From Caulobacter sp. (GTDB lineage: Bacteria; Pseudomonadota; Alphaproteobacteria; Caulobacterales; Caulobacteraceae), in contig JAGHZU010000005.1 of NCBI GenBank assembly GCA_017745235.1, positions 124,001 to 188,000 of the forward strand: a stretch of 64,000 nucleotides of DNA, given 5' to 3'. Shown here piece by piece: positions 14,273 through 23,205 of this stretch. The notes below the pieces were generated by a model. That model was not told the origin of the DNA and did not search any database. It saw nothing but the letters and a program-made list of their open reading frames with translations. A program made the position numbers and the translations under genes. The number at the start of each line of letters is the position of its first letter. Positions within the stretch are counted from its first letter, which is position 1.

Positions 14273-16693
14273 ATGTTCGCGCTCGGCATCTACCGCGACA
14301 CGCGCCCGCGCCTGTCGGACTACCTGCCCTGGGCCGCCCTGGTGGCCGACGGCGTGGTGCTCAACAAGGACGGCGCGCTGCAACGGACGGCCGCCTTTCG
14401 CGGCCCCGACCTCGACAGCGCCACCCCGGCCGAACTGACCGCCGTCACCGCCCGGCTGAACAACGCCCTTCGCCGTCTTGGCGGCGGATGGGCGCTGTTC
14501 TTCGAGGCCCAGCGCACGCCGGCCGTCGCCTATCCGCAAAGCGCTTTCCCGGACGCGGCCTCGGCCCTGGTGGACCTGGAGCGCCGTGAACAGTTCGGTC
14601 AGGACGGCGTCCATTTCGAAAGCCGCTACTTCCTGACCCTCAGCTGGCTGCCGCCGGCCGAGGAGACTCAGCGCGCCAAAGGCTGGCTGTTCGAAGGACG
14701 GCAGACCACGGCCGCGGACCCGTGGGCCCAGACCAAGGGCTTCATCGCCGAGACCGATCGGCTGCTCCAGCTCCTCGATGGATTCATGCCCGAATGCGCC
14801 TGGCTCGATGACGGCCAGACGCTCAGCTACCTGCACTCTACGGTCAACACCACGCGCCAGGCCGTGGCCGTCCCCGAGACCCCCATCCACCTGGACGCCC
14901 TGCTGGCCAGCGAGGCCCTGACCGGCGGCCTGGAGCCGCGGCTTGGCGCGGCGCATCTGCGCACCTTGACCCTTATCGGCTTTCCGAGCGCCACCTTCCC
15001 CGGGGTCCTCGACGAGCTCAATCGCCTGGCCTTCGACTATCGCTGGTCCACCCGGGCGGTGATGCTCGACAAGCTCGCCGCAGCCAAGGTCCTGGGCCGC
15101 ATCCGTCGGCAGTGGTTCGCCAAGCGCAAGTCGATCGCCGCCATCCTCAAGGAGGTGATGACCAACGAGGCCTCGGTCCTCGTCGACAACGACGCGGCCA
15201 ACAAGGCCGCCGACGCCGACGCGGCCCTGCAGGAACTGGGCGCGGATCTCGTTGGCCATGCCTATGTCACCGCCACCGTCACGGTCTGGGACGCAGACCC
15301 CGCGCGCGCGGCTGAAAAGCTGCGTCGCGTCGAGAAGGTCCTTCGAGGGCGCGACTTCTCCACCATCGTGGAGACCCTCAATGCGGTCGAGGCCTGGCTT
15401 GGATCCCTGCCGGGTCACGTCTACGCCAACGTCCGCCAACCGCCGATCTCGACCCAGAACCTGGCCCACATCGTTCCGCTGTCGGCGGTTTGGGCCGGAC
15501 CCGAGCGCAACCGTCACCTGGATGGTCCGCCGCTCTTCTTCGCGCGCACCGACGGGGCGACGCCCTTCCGGGTGAGCCTGCATGTCGACGATGTCGGCCA
15601 CACTCTGGTCGCCGGTCCCACCGGGGCGGGCAAGTCGGTGCTCCTGGCCTTCACGGCGCTGTCCTGGCGACGCTACCCGGGAGCCCAGATCTTCGCCTTC
15701 GACCATGGCGCCTCGTTGCGCGCAGCCGGCCTGGCGATGGGCGGGGACTGGCACGACCTGGGCGACGCGCGCGGCGAGGACGAACCGGTCCGCCTACAGC
15801 CGCTCGCCGGCATCGATAGCGGCGCCGAACGGTCCTGGGCCCTCGACTGGCTGGCGGCGATCATCGCCGGCCAGGGCGTCTCCGTGGGCCCCGAGGCCAA
15901 GGCGCTGCTGTGGTCGGCGCTGGGATCCCTGGCCAGCGCGCCGCCCGAGGAACGCACCCTTTCGGGCCTGACGGCCCTCCTGCAATCAACGCCGCTGAAG
16001 CAGGCCCTCGCACCGTTCTGCCTCGGCGGCGCTCATGGCCGGCTGCTGGACGCCGATTCCGAAGCCCTGGGCGACGCGTCGGTGCAGGTCTTCGAGACCG
16101 AAGGCCTGCTCAAGACCAGCGCCGCCGCCCCCGTCCTGGCCTACCTCTTCCACCGGATATTGCGGCGCCTGGACGGGCGACCGACCCTGATCCTGATCGA
16201 TGAAGGCTGGCTGATCCTGGAGGATCCCGCCTTCGCCGCACAGCTGCGCGAGTGGATCAAGACCCTGCGCAAGAAGAACGGCGTGGCCGTCTTCGCCACC
16301 GAGGCCCTCATCGACCTGGACGCCAATCCGGTGGTGGCGACCATCCTCGACAGCTGCCCCACACGGATCTTCCTGCCCAACGCCCGTGCGGCCGAGCCCC
16401 GCAGCCGGACCGTCTATCGCCGGTTCGGCCTCAACGACCGGCAGATCGAGATCATCAGCCGGGCCACGCCGCGGCGCGACTACTACTGCCAGTCGCGCCA
16501 GGGCAACCGATTGTTCGAGCTGGGCCTGGGCGAGGTCGCCCTGGCCTTCTGCGCCAGCGCTTCGAAGGCCGACCAAGCCGCCATCGATCAGCTGGTCGCC
16601 ACGCCGGGCCTGGATTTCGCCCACGCCTGGCTCACGGCCCGGGACCTCACCTGGGCCGCCGATCTCCTGCCTCACATTGCCCTGGAGCCTTGA
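14273..16693 (+). CDS. trbE: TrbE, VirB4-type conjugation ATPase
   Basis: An 806-residue CagE/TrbE/VirB4 ATPase. The N-terminal YRDTRPRLSDYLPWAALVADGVVLNKDGALQRTAAFRGPD region is typical. Walker A GPTGAGKS lies at 448-455, Walker B is LILIDEGWLIL, and NARAAEPRSRTVYRRFGLNDRQIEII and YYCQSRQGNRLFELGLGEVALAF complete the C-terminal ATPase. It energises substrate transfer and pilus biogenesis at the inner membrane. The ATG at 14273 gives the normal family start (MFALGIYRD). trbJ follows after two bases. Confidence 0.95.
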   Translation: MFALGIYRDTRPRLSDYLPWAALVADGVVLNKDGALQRTAAFRGPDLDSATPAELTAVTARLNNALRRLGGGWALFFEAQRTPAVAYPQSAFPDAASALVDLERREQFGQDGVHFESRYFLTLSWLPPAEETQRAKGWLFEGRQTTAADPWAQTKGFIAETDRLLQLLDGFMPECAWLDDGQTLSYLHSTVNTTRQAVAVPETPIHLDALLASEALTGGLEPRLGAAHLRTLTLIGFPSATFPGVLDELNRLAFDYRWSTRAVMLDKLAAAKVLGRIRRQWFAKRKSIAAILKEVMTNEASVLVDNDAANKAADADAALQELGADLVGHAYVTATVTVWDADPARAAEKLRRVEKVLRGRDFSTIVETLNAVEAWLGSLPGHVYANVRQPPISTQNLAHIVPLSAVWAGPERNRHLDGPPLFFARTDGATPFRVSLHVDDVGHTLVAGPTGAGKSVLLAFTALSWRRYPGAQIFAFDHGASLRAAGLAMGGDWHDLGDARGEDEPVRLQPLAGIDSGAERSWALDWLAAIIAGQGVSVGPEAKALLWSALGSLASAPPEERTLSGLTALLQSTPLKQALAPFCLGGAHGRLLDADSEALGDASVQVFETEGLLKTSAAAPVLAYLFHRILRRLDGRPTLILIDEGWLILEDPAFAAQLREWIKTLRKKNGVAVFATEALIDLDANPVVATILDSCPTRIFLPNARAAEPRSRTVYRRFGLNDRQIEIISRATPRRDYYCQSRQGNRLFELGLGEVALAFCASASKADQAAIDQLVATPGLDFAHAWLTARDLTWAADLLPHIALEP

Positions 16694-16695
16694 CG

Positions 16696-17433
16696 ATGCC
16701 CGACCTTGCCCGTCGGCGGCTTGTGGCCGCCTGCCCGCTGCTCGCCCTTCTCGCCGCCCTGCCCGCGCGCGGTCAGGTGACGGTGTTCGACCCCAGCAAC
16801 TACGCCCAGAACGTCCTGACCGCGGCCCGCACGCTGCAGAGCATCAACAACCAAATCCAGGCGCTGCAGAACCAGGCCCAGAGCCTGATCAACCAGGCGC
16901 GCAACCTGGCGGGCCTGCCCTTCTCGACCCTGTCAGCCCTGCAAGGCCAGCTGCAACGGACCCGGGCGCTGATCGGCCAGGCTCAACGCCTGGCCTACGA
17001 CGTCACCGCCATCGACGAGGCGTTTCGACGCCAGTTCGGCGCGGTGGATCTCAACGCCAGCGACCAGGATCTGGTGACCCTGGCCCAGTCGCGCTGGACG
17101 ACCAGCGTGGCGGGCTTCCAGGACGCCCTGAAGGTCCAGGCCGGCGTGGTCGGCAATCTCGATGGCGCACGCGACCAGCTGACTCAGCTGGTCCAGGCCA
17201 GCCAATCCGCCGACGGAGCCCTGCAGGCCGCCCAGGCTGGCAACCAACTGATGGCGCTGCAGTCCCAGCAACTGGCCGATCTGCTGGCGCTGATGGCTTC
17301 CCAAGGGCGCGCCCAGAACCTCGACGCCGCCGCCCGCACCGCGGCGCAGGACCAAGCGCGCGAGCAGATGCGCCGCTTCCTGACGCCGGGTCCCGGCTAC
17401 CAGGCCCAGCCCGTCACCCTCTTTTCGCGGTGA
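16696..17433 (+). CDS. trbJ: TrbJ, VirB5-like channel protein
   Basis: A 245-residue exported protein. The signal peptide (LARRRLVAACPLLALLAALPARG) ends near residue 27. The rest is mainly helical with Gln/Asn-rich repeats: NYAQNVLTAARTLQSINNQIQALQNQAQSLINQARNLAGLP is the TrbJ hallmark. VirB5 family members sit at the pilus tip or in the periplasm and contribute to adhesion and host range. The ATG at 16696 is two bases after the trbE stop; trbK follows after seven bases. Confidence 0.9.
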   Translation: MPDLARRRLVAACPLLALLAALPARGQVTVFDPSNYAQNVLTAARTLQSINNQIQALQNQAQSLINQARNLAGLPFSTLSALQGQLQRTRALIGQAQRLAYDVTAIDEAFRRQFGAVDLNASDQDLVTLAQSRWTTSVAGFQDALKVQAGVVGNLDGARDQLTQLVQASQSADGALQAAQAGNQLMALQSQQLADLLALMASQGRAQNLDAAARTAAQDQAREQMRRFLTPGPGYQAQPVTLFSR

Positions 17434-17440
17434 GCCGGCC

Positions 17441-17713
17441 ATGGACCCCGCCCTCGCCTTTCGCCTCGCCGCCGCCGGCTTCGTGGCCACCGCCGTGGTC
17501 GTGGCGATCCTGGATCATCGCCCCGCTCCGGCGACGGCCGAGCCCCTGCTCACACCGTCCCAGCCTGTCGCCAAGTCCCAGGACCCCCGCCGGCAGGCCT
17601 TACGGCGCTGCCAGACCCTGGGATCGGCCGGGGCGCAGAACCCTGACTGCCTGGCCCTTTGGGCCGCCGAACGCGACCGGTTTCTGGGCGTCCCGGCCTC
17701 GGAGGTGCGCTAG
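17441..17713 (+). CDS. trbK: TrbK-alt, putative entry-exclusion protein
   Basis: A 90-residue protein with one N-terminal membrane segment (AFRLAAAGFVATAVVVAIL, about 5-24) and a C-terminal pair of cysteines in ALRRCQTLGSAGAQNPDCLALWAAERDRFLG, the signature of the alternative TrbK found between trbJ and trbL on alphaproteobacterial elements. Its proposed role is to block entry of a second copy of the same element; that assignment is by position and family, not by test. It sits two bases before trbL. Confidence 0.82.
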   Translation: MDPALAFRLAAAGFVATAVVVAILDHRPAPATAEPLLTPSQPVAKSQDPRRQALRRCQTLGSAGAQNPDCLALWAAERDRFLGVPASEVR

Positions 17714-17715
17714 CC

Positions 17716-18972
17716 ATGGAAGGCTCCGGCGTCATCGACCGTTTCCTGGGCGTCTTCGGCGGCTACATCGAGTCCGGCTTTGGCCTGCTCGGCGGCGAGG
17801 TCGCCTTCATCGCCACCACGCTGATCGTCATCGACGTCACCCTGGCCGCGCTCTTCTGGAGCCTGGGCGAAGGCGACGACATCCTGGCCAAGCTCATCCG
17901 CAAGACGCTCTTCGTCGGCGCGTTCGCGTACCTGATCAGCAACTGGAGCGCCCTTGCCCGGATCATCTTCGAAAGCTTCGCAGGTCTTGGCCTGAAGGCG
18001 GCCGGCGCGGGCCTGACTCAAGCCGATCTGCTTCGCCCCGGGCGCGTGGCGCAGGTTGGAATCGATGCAGGGCGACCGCTACTGGACGCCATCTCCGGAC
18101 TGATGGGCTACGTCGCCTTCTTCGAGAACTTCATCCAGATCGCGGTGCTGTTCATCGCCTGGCTGATCGTCCTGCTCAGCTTCTTCATCCTGGCCATCCA
18201 GCTCTTCATCGTCCTGATCGAGTTCAAGCTGACGACGCTGTGCGGGTTCGTGCTGATCCCCTTCGGCCTCTTCGGCAAGACCGCGTTCCTGGCCGAACGG
18301 GTGCTGGGCAACGTCATGGCCTCAGGCGTGAAGGTCCTGGTCATCGCCGTCATCGTCGGCATCGGATCGACGCTCTTTTCCAGCTTCAACCTGGTTCTGG
18401 GAGAGCGCCAACCCAGCCTCGAAGAGGTCCTGGCCGTCGTCCTGGCCGCCCTCACCCTCCTGGGCCTGGGGATCTTTGGCCCGGGCGTAGCCAGCGGGAT
18501 CGTCTCGGGCGGGCCTCAACTTGGGGCCGGATCGGCGATCGGCACGGGCCTGGCCGCTGGCGGTGCTTTGGCGGCGGCCGGTGCGGCGGCGGGCCTGGTC
18601 GCAGGCGGCGCAGCCGGTGCCGCGGCCGGGGTGGCGCGCGGCGCGGCGGGCCTGGCCGGAGCCACCACCGGCGCGGCCCAGGCCGGCGGGGCGATGGGGG
18701 TGGCCAAGGCCGCGGGCGGCGCGGTCGTCAGTCCCCTGCGCGCGGCGGCCGCGGGTCTGCACGCGCGGTTCGAAGCCGCGCGCCAAGCCCAGCATGGCGC
18801 CCCGCCAGCCCCCGAGACGAACGAGGCTTCGCCCCAAACTCCTGGCTGGGCCCGCCGGATGCAGGCCCGCCAGCACCTCACCCACGGCGCGGCGACCGCT
18901 GCGGCCGCCGTCAATTCAGGCGACGCCGCCGGCGGTGGCGGCGCCTCCGTCGACCTCTCCGAAGGATCGTGA
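17716..18972 (+). CDS. trbL: TrbL, VirB6-like polytopic channel protein
   Basis: A 418-residue inner-membrane protein with about six hydrophobic segments between residues 25 and 275 (for example VAFIATTLIVIDVTLAALFW and LIVLLSFFILAIQLFIVLIEF). An Ala/Gly-rich linker follows (about 270-345: repeated GAA, AGG and GGA units), then a charged C-terminus. The family forms part of the translocation channel. The ATG at 17716 (MEGSGVIDRFLGVF) is two bases after trbK; trbF starts five bases after the stop. The Ala/Gly linker is long but usual for this GC content. Confidence 0.9.
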   Translation: MEGSGVIDRFLGVFGGYIESGFGLLGGEVAFIATTLIVIDVTLAALFWSLGEGDDILAKLIRKTLFVGAFAYLISNWSALARIIFESFAGLGLKAAGAGLTQADLLRPGRVAQVGIDAGRPLLDAISGLMGYVAFFENFIQIAVLFIAWLIVLLSFFILAIQLFIVLIEFKLTTLCGFVLIPFGLFGKTAFLAERVLGNVMASGVKVLVIAVIVGIGSTLFSSFNLVLGERQPSLEEVLAVVLAALTLLGLGIFGPGVASGIVSGGPQLGAGSAIGTGLAAGGALAAAGAAAGLVAGGAAGAAAGVARGAAGLAGATTGAAQAGGAMGVAKAAGGAVVSPLRAAAAGLHARFEAARQAQHGAPPAPETNEASPQTPGWARRMQARQHLTHGAATAAAAVNSGDAAGGGGASVDLSEGS

Positions 18973-18977
18973 CCGCC

Positions 18978-19661
18978 ATGTTCCGACGTCCCCAAAGCCA
19001 CTACGGGCGATCGCCCGAACCCGAAACACCCTACCAACGCGCCCGTCAGGTCTGGGACGAGCGCATCGGCGCCGTCGCCGTCGCTGGCCGCCGCGTCTGG
19101 ACCCTGGCCCTCGTCGAGGGCGGCGTGATCGCCGTTCTCAGCCTGGCCTTGGTGTGGACCAATGCGCGCGGCTCGGTGACGCCGTGGGTGGTCGAGGTCG
19201 ATCGCTTCGGCGAAGCCCGTGCGGTCGGACCGGCCATCGCCGACTACCAAGCGCCCGACTACATGATCGCCGAGCGGCTCGAGCGCTTCATCAAGCAGGT
19301 TCGCGCCGTGCCGGCCGACCCGGTCGTGCTGCGCACCGACCTTCTGGCCGCTTACGGCTTTGCGACGTCCAACGGCGCCAAGGTCATCACCGCCTATGTC
19401 GATGAGGCCGCGCCCTTCGCCCTGGTCGGCAAGAGCCAGGTCTCCCTGGATGTCTCCAGCGTCGTGCGCGCCTCGCCCACCAGTTTCCGCATCGCCTGGA
19501 GCGAGCGCCACTACCAGGACGGCGCGCAGGTCGCGGTCGAGCGCTGGTCGGCGATCGTCACCCTGGTCAAGCTGCCCAAGCCGACCAAGGCCCGTCTGAA
19601 GACCAACCCCCTCAACGTCGCCGTCGATGCGATCGACTGGTCCAAGGAGATGGCTCCATGA
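18978..19661 (+). CDS. trbF: TrbF, VirB8-like assembly factor
   Basis: A 227-residue bitopic protein: cytoplasmic N-terminus (PETPYQRARQVWDERIG), one membrane segment at about 42-62 (LALVEGGVIAVLSLALVW) and a periplasmic VirB8 domain (WVVEVDRFGEARAVGPA, RERHYQDG-like SERHYQDGAQVAVERWSAIVT). It nucleates assembly of the core complex with TrbG and TrbI. The chosen ATG at 18978 is the family start; the frame runs open for more than 2.5 kb upstream purely through GC bias. It overlaps trbG by four bases. Confidence 0.92.
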   Translation: MFRRPQSHYGRSPEPETPYQRARQVWDERIGAVAVAGRRVWTLALVEGGVIAVLSLALVWTNARGSVTPWVVEVDRFGEARAVGPAIADYQAPDYMIAERLERFIKQVRAVPADPVVLRTDLLAAYGFATSNGAKVITAYVDEAAPFALVGKSQVSLDVSSVVRASPTSFRIAWSERHYQDGAQVAVERWSAIVTLVKLPKPTKARLKTNPLNVAVDAIDWSKEMAP

Positions 19662-20533
19662 TCGACAGGTTTGTCCTCGCCGCCCTCCTGGCGTGCGCCG
19701 CCGTCCCAGCCTGCGCCGACGGCCCACGGGTGCGCGCCGCGCTCCCGCAAGCACCTCTGGCCGGCGGTCCGCCACGCGATGCGATCGCCACCGCTGCGGA
19801 GGCCGCCCGGGTCGAGCCCCAGGCCGAAGGCTTCCAAGGCGCCATCCAGCGCTACGCGTGGAGCGACGGCGCCCTCTTCCAAGTCTACGCCGCGCCGGGT
19901 CAGGTCACCGACATCGCCTTGGAGCCTGGCGAGCAACTGGCCGGCGCCGGGCCCGTTGCGGCCGGCGACACCGCCCGCTGGATCATCGGTCAGTCCGAAA
20001 GCGGCGCGGGGGCGACCCGGCGGGCGCACATCCTGCTCAAGCCCACGCAGACCGGGCTGATCACCAATCTCGTCATCAACACCGATCGCCGCACCTATCG
20101 CCTCGATCTGCGGGCCACGAGCCGCACCTTCATGGCCGCGGTCGAGTGGCGCTATCCGGAAGACGCCCTGATCGCCTTGCGCACCGCGCCCCGACCGGCC
20201 CCGGCCGCGATACCGATCCCCGACACGCCCGACCCGACCCGCTTGCGGTTCACCTACAGGATCGACGGACCCAAGGTCGCCTGGCGTCCGCGCCTGGCCT
20301 TCGATGACGGACGCCAGGTCTATGTCGCGCTTCCATCACTGGCGGCCGGGGTCGAAATCCCGCCGCTCTTCGTTCGGGGGCCCGACGGCGGCGGCCAGCT
20401 CGTCAACTACCGCCTGCAGAACGGCTACCTGATCGTCGACCAGCTCTTCGACATCGGGGAGTTGCGCCTGGGCGCAAAGCGTAGCGCCAAGATCGTTCGC
20501 ATCGTGCGCACCAACGCAGAGGCCAAACGATGA
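19658..20533 (+). CDS. trbG: TrbG, VirB9-like outer-membrane core protein
   Basis: A 291-residue exported protein with a signal peptide (about 1-21, LAALLACAAVPACA). The N-terminal beta domain includes AIQRYAWSDGALFQVYAAPGQVTDIALEPGEQL, and the C-terminal VirB9 domain includes YRIDGPKVAWRPRLAFDDGRQVYVALPS and NYRLQNGYLIVDQLFDIGELRLG. It forms the outer-membrane part of the core with TrbI. It overlaps trbF and trbI by four bases. Confidence 0.93.
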   Translation: MIDRFVLAALLACAAVPACADGPRVRAALPQAPLAGGPPRDAIATAAEAARVEPQAEGFQGAIQRYAWSDGALFQVYAAPGQVTDIALEPGEQLAGAGPVAAGDTARWIIGQSESGAGATRRAHILLKPTQTGLITNLVINTDRRTYRLDLRATSRTFMAAVEWRYPEDALIALRTAPRPAPAAIPIPDTPDPTRLRFTYRIDGPKVAWRPRLAFDDGRQVYVALPSLAAGVEIPPLFVRGPDGGGQLVNYRLQNGYLIVDQLFDIGELRLGAKRSAKIVRIVRTNAEAKR

Positions 20534-21696
20534 GCGCGCTCGAACCGGACCCCCGCGACGGCGAGGCGGACGAGGCGTTTCGACTGCGCGGCGCGCCACC
20601 CCGCGTGGTGCGCCTGTCGCGCAAGGGCCTGGCCGTCGCCGGCGGCTTGGGCGCGGCCGCGCTCGGCGCGGCGCTCACCTTCGCGCTGTCTCCCCGATCC
20701 CACGCGCCGCCCCCGACACCCGCCACGCCTCCGAACGATGCGCGTCAAACCGCCGAAGCCGTCACGGCCGCCCCTAAGGACTATGGCCAGACGCCCCGGC
20801 TTGGACCGCCGCTGCCCGGCGATCTGGGCAGACCCATCCTCGCCGCTCAAGGTCGCGAGCCCGTCACCGCGCCTTCAGCGGGCGGCGCCTCGGCAGAGCC
20901 GCCCTCCGCATCGCCACCGTCCAGCCGGCCATCGCCCGCGGCCCAAGCGCGACAGGCCGCCTTGTCCAGCAGCCTTCTCGTAGATGTCGGCAAAAGACGG
21001 TCCAGCTCGCCCGCGGCGGATTCCGCCGGGGCCACTGCGGCGCTGGTCGCTGCGGCGTCGGCGGCGCCTGGGGGCGCGCTCGGCGGTGGCAAGGCCACGC
21101 CCGCCACGCTCACGCCGCTGGCCTCCCCCTACACCCTCCTGGCCGGCTCGGTGATCCCAGCCGCCCTCGTCACGGGCCTCAACAGCGAGCTGCCCGGCCA
21201 GGCCATCGCTCAGGTCACCGCTGATGTCTACGACACCGTCACCGGCCAGATCCGGCTCATCCCGGCCGGGGCGAGGCTGATCGGCGCCTACGATGCTCAG
21301 GTCGCCTTCGGTCAAAGCCGGATCCAGGTGGTCTGGACCCGCCTGGTGTTTCCCGACGGCGCGGCGATCGACCTGGCCAAGCAGTCGGCCGCGGACCTCC
21401 AAGGCTTCGCTGGCCTCACCGATCGGGTCGACAACCATTGGGGCGCGATCGCCAAGGCCGCCGTGCTTTCGAGCGTTCTGGGCGTCAGCGCCGAGCTTGC
21501 CAGCGACGACGATGGCGATGTGGTCCGCGCCCTGCGTCGCGGCGCCCAGGACACCGTCAATCAGGCGGGCCAGCAGATCGTCCGCCGCCAGCTGGACATC
21601 CGACCGACCCTGAAGGTCCGCCCAGGCCATCCGGTGCGGTTGATCCTGACCGAAGACCTCGTGCTCGACCCACAACGCTCGGGAGCCATGCGATGA
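20530..21696 (+). CDS. trbI: TrbI, VirB10-like core protein
   Basis: A 388-residue protein: a short cytoplasmic part, one membrane segment at about 37-56 (LAVAGGLGAAALGAALTFAL), a Pro/Ala-rich periplasmic linker (about 57-190) and the C-terminal VirB10 beta-barrel domain from LLAGSVIPAALVTGLNSELPGQAIAQVTADVYD to RPGHPVRLILTEDLVL. It spans both membranes and couples ATPase energy to the outer-membrane pore. It overlaps trbG and the DUF2274 gene by four bases. Confidence 0.95.
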   Translation: MSALEPDPRDGEADEAFRLRGAPPRVVRLSRKGLAVAGGLGAAALGAALTFALSPRSHAPPPTPATPPNDARQTAEAVTAAPKDYGQTPRLGPPLPGDLGRPILAAQGREPVTAPSAGGASAEPPSASPPSSRPSPAAQARQAALSSSLLVDVGKRRSSSPAADSAGATAALVAAASAAPGGALGGGKATPATLTPLASPYTLLAGSVIPAALVTGLNSELPGQAIAQVTADVYDTVTGQIRLIPAGARLIGAYDAQVAFGQSRIQVVWTRLVFPDGAAIDLAKQSAADLQGFAGLTDRVDNHWGAIAKAAVLSSVLGVSAELASDDDGDVVRALRRGAQDTVNQAGQQIVRRQLDIRPTLKVRPGHPVRLILTEDLVLDPQRSGAMR

Positions 21697-21908
21697 AACT
21701 CAAGCTCGCCGGACTCGAAGAGGAAAAGCCGATCCGAATGACCGTGGTGCTCCCGCCGTCGGTGCATCGTGACCTGCTCGCCTATGCGGCGGTCCTGGCC
21801 CGGGAAACCGGCCAGCCGATCGATGATCCCAACAAGCTGGTCGCGCCCATGCTCGAGCGCTTCATGGCCACCGACCGGGCCTTCGCCAAGGCCAGACGAA
21901 CGCTATGA
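21693..21908 (+). CDS. DUF2274 protein
   Basis: A 71-residue protein matching DUF2274: MKLKLAGLEEEKPIRMTVVLPPSVHRDLLAYAAVLARETGQ, then LVAPMLERFMATDRAFAKARR. The pattern of a beta strand followed by two helices is like a ribbon-helix-helix DNA-binding protein. It is the standard last gene of this trb operon type and overlaps trbI by four bases, so it may regulate the operon. Its stop overlaps the stop of the convergent LysR gene by six bases. Confidence 0.85.
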   Translation: MKLKLAGLEEEKPIRMTVVLPPSVHRDLLAYAAVLARETGQPIDDPNKLVAPMLERFMATDRAFAKARRTL

Positions 21909-22856
21909 AAAAGCTCCGCTGCGTTCGATCCACCTGAGCAGGCGTGCCAAGGCGGGCTTGTCGTTTCGGCGTCGCCAGACCGCGCAGAGCTCGATGTCTG
22001 CGACAAGCGGGGTCACGGCAATGTCGGCGCGCCCCTCGGGGACCGCCGAGGCAGGTAGGACCGCCAGACCTTGCCGCCATTGCACCATCCGCAGGACGGT
22101 CTCGACACCGACCGCCTGACAGCGGACATCGGCCGCGGCGCCCGCTTGCTCCAGGCCCCGCCTTACCGTTGGTTCCAGTTCACCGCCCGGCACGCCTGGA
22201 ACCAGAAGGCAGGCGCCCGCCAGGTGTCGCCAGCTCAGACCCGCCTGCCCCACGAACTTGTCGTCAGGAGGCGAGATCAGCATCAAGGGCTCGCGCCACA
22301 GGCGCCGGACGCAAAGATCCTCCGCCGACGGCGCGGCCAGCATCAGCCCAATGTCCAGGGCCTGTTGCTGCAGTGATCTTGCCAGGCTCGCGGGCTCAGC
22401 CTCGGTGATCTGAAGATCGAGCTGCTTGACGCCCTGTAGCGCCGAAGCCAGCCAGGTCCCGACGCGGCCGGCAATCACCGACATCGAAAGTCCCAACCGC
22501 AGGCGATTTGCCTCCGCCGCCCCCAGTTCGCGCACCAGGCCGGCGGCTCCATCAAGACGCTCGATCGCCGCTCTCGCCTCCGTCAGGAAGCATTCGCCGA
22601 TCTCGGTCAGGCAGACACCGCCGGGGGACCGTTTGAAGATCTCGGCGCCCAACTGCATCTCAAGATCGCGAACCCGTCGGCTGACCGTAGACTGCTCAAC
22701 ACACAACGCCGCCGCCGCCCGTCGAAACGAACGCTGCTCGGCCGCCGTGACCACATAGCGAACCTGATGGAGCTTGATCCCGCGCAGGCCATCGGCGCCA
22801 CGCCACCGTGCGCCACCCAGACCCCCGTTCGGCCTCTGTTGAACAGACCCGACCAA
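21903..22856 (-). CDS. LysR-family regulator convergent to the trb operon
   Basis: An ORF of 317 residues. The wHTH (LHQVRYVVTAAEQRSFRRAAAALCVEQSTVSRRVRDLEMQLGAEIFKR) begins at about residue 29 and is followed by a LysR substrate-binding domain. LysR genes in exactly this position after DUF2274 are frequent on these elements; the inducer is unknown. The start is odd: the only in-frame canonical start is a TTG at 22856, giving a 28-residue extension, while the natural family start would be the codon at 22778-22776, which reads ATC in front of KLHQVRY where relatives usually have ATG. It is either a mutated start or a real TTG start. Confidence 0.8.
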   Translation of the reverse strand: MVGSVQQRPNGGLGGARWRGADGLRGIKLHQVRYVVTAAEQRSFRRAAAALCVEQSTVSRRVRDLEMQLGAEIFKRSPGGVCLTEIGECFLTEARAAIERLDGAAGLVRELGAAEANRLRLGLSMSVIAGRVGTWLASALQGVKQLDLQITEAEPASLARSLQQQALDIGLMLAAPSAEDLCVRRLWREPLMLISPPDDKFVGQAGLSWRHLAGACLLVPGVPGGELEPTVRRGLEQAGAAADVRCQAVGVETVLRMVQWRQGLAVLPASAVPEGRADIAVTPLVADIELCAVWRRRNDKPALARLLRWIERSGAFS

Positions 22857-23205
22857 GACGCTTTGACCAACCCAACGCCGTCACGCGACGACCAACCGTG
22901 TGCAGTCAGCCTGGAAGACGGCGATACAGCCAGAATATAGTTTGAAAATAGTCGTTTACGGCCACGCTCTAAGCGAGACTGCCGCCAAGGACCTGGGGCG
23001 CGCCCCTGCCGGCGACGAGGTGGCCCGACGTTTCTCAAGCCGCCGGGCCTGTCGCCACGCGTTCTCAAGCCCGCGACGACAGGGCGATCATTCAACCTGT
23101 CTGGCCAGCGCGCAATACCCGAAAAATACGGGGGCGACAGGCCGCTGCTCCGGCTTGCCCGGCGGCCGTTCCGGCTCGACGACGGCCTGAGCCTCCGCCC
23201 CCTTG
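22857..23205. other. Non-coding stretch with inverted repeats after the transfer module
   Basis: No protein-like frame was found. It contains an AT-rich patch (agaatatagtttgaaaatag, 22932-22951), a 12-bp perfect palindrome GGGGCGCGCCCC at 22995-23006, an 11-bp perfect inverted repeat GGCCTGTCGCC / GGCGACAGGCC at 23046-23056 and 23133-23143, and a small CCCG-N7-CGGG hairpin at 23118-23132. It separates the conjugation block from the cargo genes and should contain the LysR promoter. The 11-bp repeat could be a regulatory or recombination site, but no attachment-site core can be recognised. Confidence 0.45.

Noticed and set aside
16386..18977. Very long open frame upstream of trbF
   Set aside because: It runs antiphase through trbE, trbJ, trbK and trbL and has Arg/Pro-rich text; only the trbF part from 18978 is coding.
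22932..22951. A third copy of the lasso upstream element (AATATAGTTTGAA)
   Set aside because: Only about 13 bases match, no precursor gene follows at 70 bases, and it may be a chance AT-rich promoter.
22607..23095. 162-codon reverse ORF over the LysR start
   Set aside because: Out of frame with the LysR wHTH, Arg/Gly-rich; a shadow.
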